DNA of 64,000 nucleotides from contig NZ_CP061296.1 of NCBI RefSeq assembly GCF_018687555.1, forward strand, positions 558,001-622,000, written 5' to 3'. The stretch is from Polynucleobacter sp. MWH-P3-07-1. Its GTDB lineage: Bacteria > Pseudomonadota > Gammaproteobacteria > Burkholderiales > Burkholderiaceae. The translations under genes and the position numbers were made by a program. Every line of letters starts with the position of its first letter. Position 1 is the first letter of the stretch. The notes beneath the pieces are model-generated. The model worked only from the letters and a program-made list of their open reading frames with translations. It was not told where the DNA came from and did no database searches. Below are positions 57,412-64,000 of this stretch, piece by piece.

Positions 57412-59753
57412 TCCATCTGAATCCTTTTTTCTCTCGGTTTGCCCGATTTGCCGCACAGGTTGCACTGGTTTTTGCTAGCGTTTGTATCAGCGCTCACGCA
57501 GCCGACTCTTTTGTCATTAAAGATATTCGTCTTGAGGGTCTTCAGCGCGTAGAGCCGGGAACGGTTTTTAGTTATTTGCCTGTACAAGTCGGCGATACCT
57601 TCACCGATGAAAAGGGCGCTGATGCCATTCGGGCTCTTTATGAAACAGGCTTTTTTAGGGACGTTCAGATACAGGCTCAGGGCGATGTCCTGATTGTGAT
57701 TGTGGAGGAGCGTCCAACGATTTCCCGCATCGAATTTACCGGCATGAAAGAGTTCGATCAAGAGATCGTTCGCAAATCCCTCAAGTCAGTTGGCGTAGCA
57801 GAAGCCCGTTTTTATGACAAAGCACTGATAGATAAGGCTGAGCAAGAGCTCAAACGCCAGTACGTGAGTAAAGGGATGTACGCCGCTGAGGTGGTGGCTA
57901 CCGTGACACCGGTTGAACGCAATCAAGTGGCTATTTATTTCAATATTGATGAAGGCCCAGTGGCTAAGATTCAAGAGATTAATTTTATTGGTAACAAGGT
58001 ATTTAGCGAAAGCACCTTAACTGGCATGATGCAGTTGCAAGTTGGAGGCTGGCTTTCTTGGTATACCAAAGACAATCTCTATTCCAAGCAAAAACTCACG
58101 GCTGATCTTGAAACCATCCGCTCTTACTATATGAATCGCGGTTATCTGGAGTTTGTCATCGACTCAACCCAGGTTTCGATTACACCAGATAAAAAATCAA
58201 TTTATCTAACAATTAGCATTAAAGAGGGTCAGAAATTTACGGTGAGTAAAGTCAGCTTTGCAGGCGAACTGCTGGGGAAAGAGGCTGAGTTTATGCAATT
58301 GGTTCAACTCAAGCCCGGAGATACTTTTTCTTCAGCAAAATTAACCGAGAGCACTAAGGTGATTGCTGACTTGCTAGGTTCTTATGGCTATGCTTTTGCG
58401 ACGATTAATCCTCAACCTGATATCCATCGCGAACAAAGCGAAGTAGATTTGACCTTAGTGGTTGATCCTGGACGTAGGGTTTATGTTCGCCAAGTGAATA
58501 TTTCTGGCAATGCAAAAACCCGAGATGTTGTTATCCGCCGAGAAATGCGTCAGTTCGAAAGTTCTTGGTTCGATGGCGACAAGATTGAGTTATCTAAAAA
58601 GCGATTAGGCCGCCTAGGCTACTTTACTGAAAATAACGTAACTACTCAAGATGTGCCTGGCTCCCCAGACCAAGTCGACGTTAACGTCGATGTAAAAGAA
58701 AAACCTACCGGCGCTGTCTCTTTGGGTGCCGGTTACTCCAGCACTGAAAAAGTCATTTTAACAGCGGGTATCAATCAGGATAACGCCTTTGGAACTGGGC
58801 AGTCGATTGGCTTAAACGCAGCCTTGGGTAAGGTGAACCAAAGTTTAGCCCTCTCCAATTACGACCCTTACTTTACTGAGGATGGAATCAGTCGCTTTAG
58901 CGATATCTACTACCGCACTTCGAAGCCTTTGTATTACACGGGCGACCCCTCCTATCAAATAAGATCTGTGGGCACGGACCTCAAGTTTGGGGTGCCTTAC
59001 AGTGAAGTGGATAGGATCTTTTATGGAACGGCGCTTGAGTACTTCCAAATTAACACTACTTCAAATACTCCGCAGCCATACCTAAACTATGCCCAGTCTT
59101 ATGGGGTGCCAGCCCCGGGCTATCCTGGAACCTTAAACACTTACAACATTCCTCTGACCGCGGGCTGGTCTCGCGATGGCCGAGATAGCGCCTTAATTCC
59201 TTCTGAAGGTTCTTTGCAGCAATTGACTTCGGAGGTGGGAACGCCAGCCGGGAATATGACTTATTACCGTATGTATGGGCAGTATCAAAAATATCACTCT
59301 TTTAGCAAGGGAAATATTCTGTCTTTCAATGGTGAGGTAGGTTATGGCCAAGCCTACGGCACTTACCCCTTCCCAATTACTAAAAATTACTATGTCGGCG
59401 GTATTGGCTCTGTAAGGGGTTACGCCCCTGGTTCTCTGGGCCCCACCTACTACAACACCACCTATAACTCTTATCAACCCACTGGCGGTCAGTCGAAGAT
59501 TGTTACAAACGTAGAGTACACGGTGCCAGTACCAGGGTCTGGCACCGATAAAACGCTGCGGATGTTTACTTTCGTTGATGGCGGCAATGCTTTCGGCGAG
59601 AATATCAACTTGGTGTTGAGGTATTCTTACGGGGTGGGTATATCATGGATATCACCCCTTGGCCCCTTGAAATTTAGCTATGGTATTCCAATAAATTCTC
59701 AGCCAACGGATAATATTCAGCGTTTGCAGTTCCAGATCGGTACCGCGTTTTAA
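57408..59753 (+). CDS. bamA: Outer-membrane assembly factor BamA
   Basis: The 781-residue precursor starts with TTG, overlapping rseP by four bases. A signal peptide (VALVFASVCISAHA) is followed by five POTRA domains (to ~residue 445) and a 16-strand beta barrel with the SVRGYAPGSLGP conserved loop. The C-terminal strand ends QFQIGTAF with terminal Phe. It inserts beta-barrel proteins into the outer membrane. Confidence 0.97.
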   Translation: MIHLNPFFSRFARFAAQVALVFASVCISAHAADSFVIKDIRLEGLQRVEPGTVFSYLPVQVGDTFTDEKGADAIRALYETGFFRDVQIQAQGDVLIVIVEERPTISRIEFTGMKEFDQEIVRKSLKSVGVAEARFYDKALIDKAEQELKRQYVSKGMYAAEVVATVTPVERNQVAIYFNIDEGPVAKIQEINFIGNKVFSESTLTGMMQLQVGGWLSWYTKDNLYSKQKLTADLETIRSYYMNRGYLEFVIDSTQVSITPDKKSIYLTISIKEGQKFTVSKVSFAGELLGKEAEFMQLVQLKPGDTFSSAKLTESTKVIADLLGSYGYAFATINPQPDIHREQSEVDLTLVVDPGRRVYVRQVNISGNAKTRDVVIRREMRQFESSWFDGDKIELSKKRLGRLGYFTENNVTTQDVPGSPDQVDVNVDVKEKPTGAVSLGAGYSSTEKVILTAGINQDNAFGTGQSIGLNAALGKVNQSLALSNYDPYFTEDGISRFSDIYYRTSKPLYYTGDPSYQIRSVGTDLKFGVPYSEVDRIFYGTALEYFQINTTSNTPQPYLNYAQSYGVPAPGYPGTLNTYNIPLTAGWSRDGRDSALIPSEGSLQQLTSEVGTPAGNMTYYRMYGQYQKYHSFSKGNILSFNGEVGYGQAYGTYPFPITKNYYVGGIGSVRGYAPGSLGPTYYNTTYNSYQPTGGQSKIVTNVEYTVPVPGSGTDKTLRMFTFVDGGNAFGENINLVLRYSYGVGISWISPLGPLKFSYGIPINSQPTDNIQRLQFQIGTAF

Positions 59754-59770
59754 TTGTTAAGGAAAGTTTC

Positions 59771-60298
59771 ATGAAGCTCTATCACTCTTCTAAATGGATA
59801 TTATTAAGTCTTATTGCTCTGGCATCCGTCGCTTGCTTGCCTCAGGCATTTGCCCAAGAGGTTGGCACAAAAGTAGCGGTCGTTAATTCAGAAAAAGTTT
59901 TCAATGAATCTAACTTAGCCAAAGCAATGCAGACCCGTTTGCAAAATGAATTCACAAAGCGTCAGAATGATTTACGTGACAGCGCGCAAAAGATTAAATC
60001 CGCTGCCGAGAAGCTGGATCGCGATGCTGCCGTGATGTCTGAAGCAGACCGTATTCGTCGTCAGCGTGAGCTTGCTGACCAAGATCGTGAACTGCAGCGT
60101 AAGCAACGTGAGTTCACCGAAGATTTAAACCAGCGCACTTTTGAGGAGCGTGCCAAGATTGCTGAAAAGGCTAATCAGGTGCTCAAGCAAATTGCAGAGC
60201 AGCGTAAGATTGATGTCATTGTTCAAGAAGCGGCCTATGTTAGCCCTAAGTCCGATATTACCGATGATGTCATCAAGGCTTTAAATAACTCCAAATAA
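59771..60298 (+). CDS. skp: Periplasmic chaperone Skp/OmpH
   Basis: The 175-residue precursor has a signal peptide ([29 protein letters not shown]) and then [14 protein letters not shown] and a long charged coiled coil, the tentacles of the Skp trimer. It delivers unfolded outer-membrane proteins to BamA, its upstream neighbour. Confidence 0.94.
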   Translation: MKLYHSSKWILLSLIALASVACLPQAFAQEVGTKVAVVNSEKVFNESNLAKAMQTRLQNEFTKRQNDLRDSAQKIKSAAEKLDRDAAVMSEADRIRRQRELADQDRELQRKQREFTEDLNQRTFEERAKIAEKANQVLKQIAEQRKIDVIVQEAAYVSPKSDITDDVIKALNNSK

Positions 60299-60303
60299 GT
60301 TTT

Positions 60304-61380
60304 ATGCCCACCGCCATCGAGCTGGCCAAACAGTTTCAAGTGAGCTTGGTGGGGGAGAGCTCCCTCGTATTTGATAGCCTTGCTCCATTGGAGGGGGCAC
60401 AATCAACCCAGATTGGTTTTTTATCCAATCCTCTATATCGCCAAGAAGCAATACAGAGCTCTGCTGGCGCATTAATTTTGAGCCAAACGGATTTTGATTT
60501 CTTAAAAGATCAGACTCAAAGTCAAAACCCCAATCGGGTTTACTTCATATCCAATAATCCCTACGCGACCTTTGCCAAAATAGCGCAATTCTTTGCTAAG
60601 GTGTCGGCAACACAATATCCAGCCGGTATTCACGCTAGTGCTGTGATAGATCCCTCTGCTCAGGTACCAGTCTCTTGCCATATTGGGCCCTTTGTTCAAA
60701 TTGGTCCAGGGGTGCAGTTGGGTGAGCGGGTTTGTATTTTAGGAAATACCGTGATCGCCGAAAATAGTGTGATTGGCGCAGATAGTCTTGTGTATCCCCA
60801 AGTCTCCGTCTATCACAATGTTCACCTTGGCGAGCGTTGCATTATTCATAGTGGCGCAGTCATTGGTTCTGATGGCTTTGGTTTTGCACCGGATTTTTCT
60901 GCCAATGGCGGCGAGTGGGTGAAGATCCCCCAAACGGGTGGCGTTCGGATTGGGAGCGATGTTGAAATTGGTGCCTCCACTACGATTGATCGTGGAGCGA
61001 TGGCAAATACAGAAATTGGCGCGGGCACTAAGATCGATAATCAAGTGCAAATCGCACACAATGTCATTATTGGTAAGGCCTGCGTGATTGCAGGTTGCGC
61101 CGCAATCTCAGGTAGCACCAAAATCGGCAACTTTTGTATTATTGGCGGGGCAGCCAATTTTGCTGGACACCTGACCATCGCTGATAGAACAACAGTTTCT
61201 GGCAATACTTCTATTATTCGCTCGATCAATGAGCCAGGGCAGCACTTTACAGGGGTTTATCCCTCTATGTTGCATAGCGCCTGGGAGAAAAATGCTGCCA
61301 TCTTGCGCAGTCTAGATAAAATACGGCAACGCTTGCGTTTCATGGAGCAAAAGAAAAGTGATAACTCAGCTGTAGATTGA
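60304..61380 (+). CDS. lpxD: UDP-3-O-acylglucosamine N-acyltransferase
   Basis: The 358-residue enzyme adds the second acyl chain in lipid A synthesis. An N-terminal uridine-binding domain ([13 protein letters not shown]) is followed by hexapeptide repeats ([21 protein letters not shown]) and the catalytic region [17 protein letters not shown] with [14 protein letters not shown]. It is full length. Confidence 0.97.
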   Translation: MPTAIELAKQFQVSLVGESSLVFDSLAPLEGAQSTQIGFLSNPLYRQEAIQSSAGALILSQTDFDFLKDQTQSQNPNRVYFISNNPYATFAKIAQFFAKVSATQYPAGIHASAVIDPSAQVPVSCHIGPFVQIGPGVQLGERVCILGNTVIAENSVIGADSLVYPQVSVYHNVHLGERCIIHSGAVIGSDGFGFAPDFSANGGEWVKIPQTGGVRIGSDVEIGASTTIDRGAMANTEIGAGTKIDNQVQIAHNVIIGKACVIAGCAAISGSTKIGNFCIIGGAANFAGHLTIADRTTVSGNTSIIRSINEPGQHFTGVYPSMLHSAWEKNAAILRSLDKIRQRLRFMEQKKSDNSAVD

Positions 61381-61402
61381 ATTGTTTTGAATTGGGCAAA
61401 TT

Positions 61403-61852
61403 ATGAGTAAATCAACTGGAATCGACATCAACAAAATATTAAAGTTGTTGCCGCACCGCTACCCATTTTTATTGGTAGACCGTGTATTAGAAATTACCCC
61501 CCGCGTAAGCATTACCGCTCTCAAGAATGTCACCATGAACGAGCCATTCTTTCAGGGGCATTTTCCGGATTTCCCGGTGATGCCTGGGGTGCTGATTATC
61601 GAGGCCTTGGCTCAAACAGCAGCGCTACTGACTTTTTCTGAAGAGCGCGCTGAAGATGCAGTCTATTACTTTGCCGGTATCGATGGTGCACGTTTCAAAA
61701 AACCCGTATTGCCTGGTGATCAACTCATCATGACAGCAACGTTGGAGCGTGAGCGGGCAGGCATTTATAAGTTTCAGGTTCAAGCCACGGTGGATGGTGA
61801 GCTTGCTGCAGAAGCCAATATTACTTGCGCAGTCCGTTCGAAAGGCGCGTAA
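61403..61852 (+). CDS. fabZ: 3-hydroxyacyl-ACP dehydratase FabZ
   Basis: The 149-residue hotdog-fold enzyme dehydrates beta-hydroxyacyl-ACP. [16 protein letters not shown] contains the catalytic His, and [26 protein letters not shown] the catalytic acidic residue. It draws on the same hydroxyacyl-ACP pool as LpxA/LpxD. The stop overlaps the lpxA ATG by one base. Confidence 0.98.
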   Translation: MSKSTGIDINKILKLLPHRYPFLLVDRVLEITPRVSITALKNVTMNEPFFQGHFPDFPVMPGVLIIEALAQTAALLTFSEERAEDAVYYFAGIDGARFKKPVLPGDQLIMTATLERERAGIYKFQVQATVDGELAAEANITCAVRSKGA

Positions 61853-62649
61853 TGAGTTTGATTCATGCGACAGCAATCGTCGACCCAAAAGCTGAGCTGG
61901 CTCAGAACGTAGAGCTCGGCCCGTATTGCGTTATTGGCCCAAACGTCAAGATTGGCGCAGGCAGTAAGATCGGATCGCACACCGTGATCGAAGGTCACAC
62001 GACTATCGGTAAAGACAATCATATTGCTAGCTTTGCGGCAATCGGTGGAGCTCCCCAAGATATGAAGTACCGTGGCGAGCCTACGCAACTCATCATTGGC
62101 GATCGCAATACCATCCGTGAGTTCACAACGATTCATACAGGTACAGCGCAAGATGCTGGTATTACCCGTATCGGAAACGATAACTGGATCATGGCTTATG
62201 TGCACATTGCACATGATTGTCAAATTGGTAACCACACTATTTTTTCAAGTAACGCTCAGATCGCTGGACATGTACAGGTCAATGATTGGGCCATTATGGG
62301 TGGCATGTCTGGGGTACATCAGTTTGTGCGGATAGGCCAGCATGTCATGCTGGGTGGCGCATCTGCCTTGGTTCAGGACATTCCACCGTTTGTGATTGCG
62401 GCAGGGGACAAAGCAACTCCACACGGTATTAATGTCGAAGGCCTAAAGCGCCGTGGTTTCTCAAGTGAAACAATTTCTGCATTACGACAAGCTTATAAAA
62501 CCTTATACAAGGATGGCCTAAGCTTTGAAGAGGCAAAGGTGGAGCTGCAAAAGATGGTGAGCAATCATGCAGCCGACCCAGCGACAGCAGAGAAGCTTTC
62601 TGAGTTTCATGACTTTATTGCCGCATCTACCCGCGGCATCATTCGGTAA
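61852..62649 (+). CDS. lpxA: UDP-N-acetylglucosamine acyltransferase
   Basis: ATG 61852 overlaps the fabZ stop and gives [20 protein letters not shown], the normal N-terminus. The 265-residue enzyme has the left-handed beta helix of hexapeptide repeats, catalytic His in [12 protein letters not shown], and [13 protein letters not shown]. It does the first step of lipid A synthesis. Confidence 0.98.
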   Translation: MSLIHATAIVDPKAELAQNVELGPYCVIGPNVKIGAGSKIGSHTVIEGHTTIGKDNHIASFAAIGGAPQDMKYRGEPTQLIIGDRNTIREFTTIHTGTAQDAGITRIGNDNWIMAYVHIAHDCQIGNHTIFSSNAQIAGHVQVNDWAIMGGMSGVHQFVRIGQHVMLGGASALVQDIPPFVIAAGDKATPHGINVEGLKRRGFSSETISALRQAYKTLYKDGLSFEEAKVELQKMVSNHAADPATAEKLSEFHDFIAASTRGIIR

Positions 62650-62655
62650 AGTGAC

Positions 62656-63861
62656 TTGCCCAAATTAGCTTGCGTTGCTGGTGAGCCCTCTGGTGATTTG
62701 CTGGCAGCACCAGTGCTGAGTGCTTTAAATCAAATTCCAGATATGGCGGGTCTCGAGATGTATGGAATTGGGGGCCCGCTGATGCAGGCCCAAGGGTTTC
62801 GTTCCGATTGGCCAATGGAGACCTTGAGTGTCCGCGGCTATGTCGAAGCCCTTAAACAACTACCAGCGATCTTAAAAATTCGTAAAGCATTGGTTCAATC
62901 TTTGCTGACCTCGAATCGGCCCGATATCTTCTTAGGCATTGACGCTCCTGACTTTAATCTGGGTGTTGAAATGCAATTGCGCGAAGCGGGCATTCCGACT
63001 CTGCATTTTGTATCACCATCCATCTGGGCATGGCGAGCAGGACGTATTAAAAAAATTGCCAAAGCAGTGGATCGCATGCTGTGCATCTTTCCCTTTGAGG
63101 CCGAGATTTATGAGCGTGCTGGTATAGCTGCTACTTATGTTGGGCATCCTTTGGCGAGTGACATTCCTTTACAGCCTGATACATCGGGCGCTAGACAAAA
63201 GCTCTCTCAATTGATGCACTTTAGTCCAGATAAACTCGATGGGACTGTAGTCGCCGTGCTTCCTGGCAGTCGTGCATCCGAGATTGAATTAATTGCCCCT
63301 GTATTTTTTGAGACTATGGCTGTTTTAGCAAATAAGCTAAAAGGTCAAGCGCTCCATTTTTTAATTCCAGTGGCAACGGCTCGCTTGCGAGCTCCCCTTG
63401 AAACTCTCAAATCCCAATTACAAAATCAATATCCTGATGTTCAGATTCATCTGATCGATGGACAGGCTGACCTCATTCTTGAGGCTGCCGACGTTGTCCT
63501 GATTGCCAGTGGTACGGCAACCCTGCAAGCGGCGCTCTGGAAAAAACCTATGGTGATTTCATATAAGGTACCTTGGTTGACTGGACAAATAATGAAGCGT
63601 CAGGGATATCTTCCTTATGTGGGTTTGCCAAATATCCTCTGTGGTGAGTTTGTTGTGCCTGAACTGTTACAAAATGAGGCAACCCCAGATGCCCTCGCAA
63701 AGGCTTTAATGGTTTGGCTAGATCATCCTGCTAAAGTGACTCAACTACAAAGTCGCTTTGCCCAGATGCATGAAACCTTGCGCAGACCAACCGGCCTTTT
63801 GGTGGCACAAGCTGTAGCTCAAGAAATTAAATTCAAACAGACCAAAGCAACATCAATATGA
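62656..63861 (+). CDS. lpxB: Lipid A disaccharide synthase
   Basis: The 401-residue glycosyltransferase starts [37 protein letters not shown] and [11 protein letters not shown]... YVGHPLASD are the family blocks. It joins UDP-2,3-diacylglucosamine and lipid X. The stop overlaps the rnhB start by four bases. Confidence 0.97.
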   Translation: MPKLACVAGEPSGDLLAAPVLSALNQIPDMAGLEMYGIGGPLMQAQGFRSDWPMETLSVRGYVEALKQLPAILKIRKALVQSLLTSNRPDIFLGIDAPDFNLGVEMQLREAGIPTLHFVSPSIWAWRAGRIKKIAKAVDRMLCIFPFEAEIYERAGIAATYVGHPLASDIPLQPDTSGARQKLSQLMHFSPDKLDGTVVAVLPGSRASEIELIAPVFFETMAVLANKLKGQALHFLIPVATARLRAPLETLKSQLQNQYPDVQIHLIDGQADLILEAADVVLIASGTATLQAALWKKPMVISYKVPWLTGQIMKRQGYLPYVGLPNILCGEFVVPELLQNEATPDALAKALMVWLDHPAKVTQLQSRFAQMHETLRRPTGLLVAQAVAQEIKFKQTKATSI

Positions 63862-64000
63862 GCACAATATGGATTTGTGGCGTTGATGAAGCGGGGCGTG
63901 GCCCCTTGGTGGGTTCTGTAGTAGCTGGAGCAGTGATTCTCGATCCGCTTCAACCTATTTTGGGTTTAAAAGATTCTAAGAAACTGTCTCCAACAAGGCG
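63858..64000 (+). CDS. rnhB: Ribonuclease HII, cut by the window edge
   Basis: Only the first ~47 residues are visible: [20 protein letters not shown] with the catalytic Asp and Glu, then [13 protein letters not shown]. It removes RNA from RNA-DNA hybrids. The C-terminal part is outside the window. Confidence 0.93.
   Translation, partial: MSTIWICGVDEAGRGPLVGSVVAGAVILDPLQPILGLKDSKKLSPTR

Overview
The window looks like a chromosomal segment of a Burkholderiaceae betaproteobacterium, most likely Polynucleobacter or a close relative. The basis is protein recognition and gene order: smc-zipA-ligA, map-glnD divergent from rpsB-tsf, then pyrH-frr-uppS-cdsA-dxr-rseP-bamA-skp-lpxD-fabZ-lpxA-lpxB-rnhB. 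TTG starts and short overlaps are frequent. No database search was possible, so the genus is an inference.

Bases 1-32902 are accessory DNA made of two integrative elements in tandem, both at the 3' end of an initiator tRNA gene (tRNA-fMet, minus strand, 32858-32934). A 45-bp copy of the tRNA 3' half lies at 6829-6873 and marks the junction. Element 1 (window start to 6873) has the gene order of a phage satellite (PICI type): tyrosine integrase, AlpA-like regulator, small ORF, TOPRIM primase, RepA-like helicase, two arrays of four 9-bp repeats that may be a replication origin, a P27-type small terminase, unknown genes, an XRE repressor beside a perfect operator-like palindrome, and two exported proteins.

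Element 2 (6829-32902, about 26 kb) has its own related integrase and AlpA-like gene. Its cargo includes a CadR/CadA-type heavy-metal module with a Met-rich periplasmic protein, a putative PD-(D/E)XK nuclease, a replication-relaxation-like gene beside a strongly structured intergenic region (possible oriT or origin), an IS30-family insertion sequence, and a tightly packed three-part operon: a MmeI-like DNA methyltransferase split by a frameshift after a C6 run, a DEAD/DEAH helicase, and a GIY-YIG nuclease. That operon reads as a restriction-like defence system and is the most interesting cargo. Near the right end a 2.9-kb segment (TetR regulator and two secreted Gly/Ser/Ala-rich proteins) lies between two ~200-bp direct repeats that each end in a tRNA-Arg(ACG) 3' fragment. 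At least seven copies of TGCATAATAGAA or a close variant cluster there.

From 32858 rightward the DNA is core chromosome: tRNA-fMet, kup, radA, prmB-dapE-dapD (minus strand), smc-zipA-ligA, map-glnD (minus strand), translation genes (rpsB, tsf, frr), and a long co-directional envelope operon that links isoprenoid/undecaprenyl and phospholipid synthesis (uppS, cdsA, dxr), outer-membrane assembly (rseP, bamA, skp) and lipid A synthesis (lpxD, fabZ, lpxA, lpxB), ending in rnhB, which is cut by the window edge.
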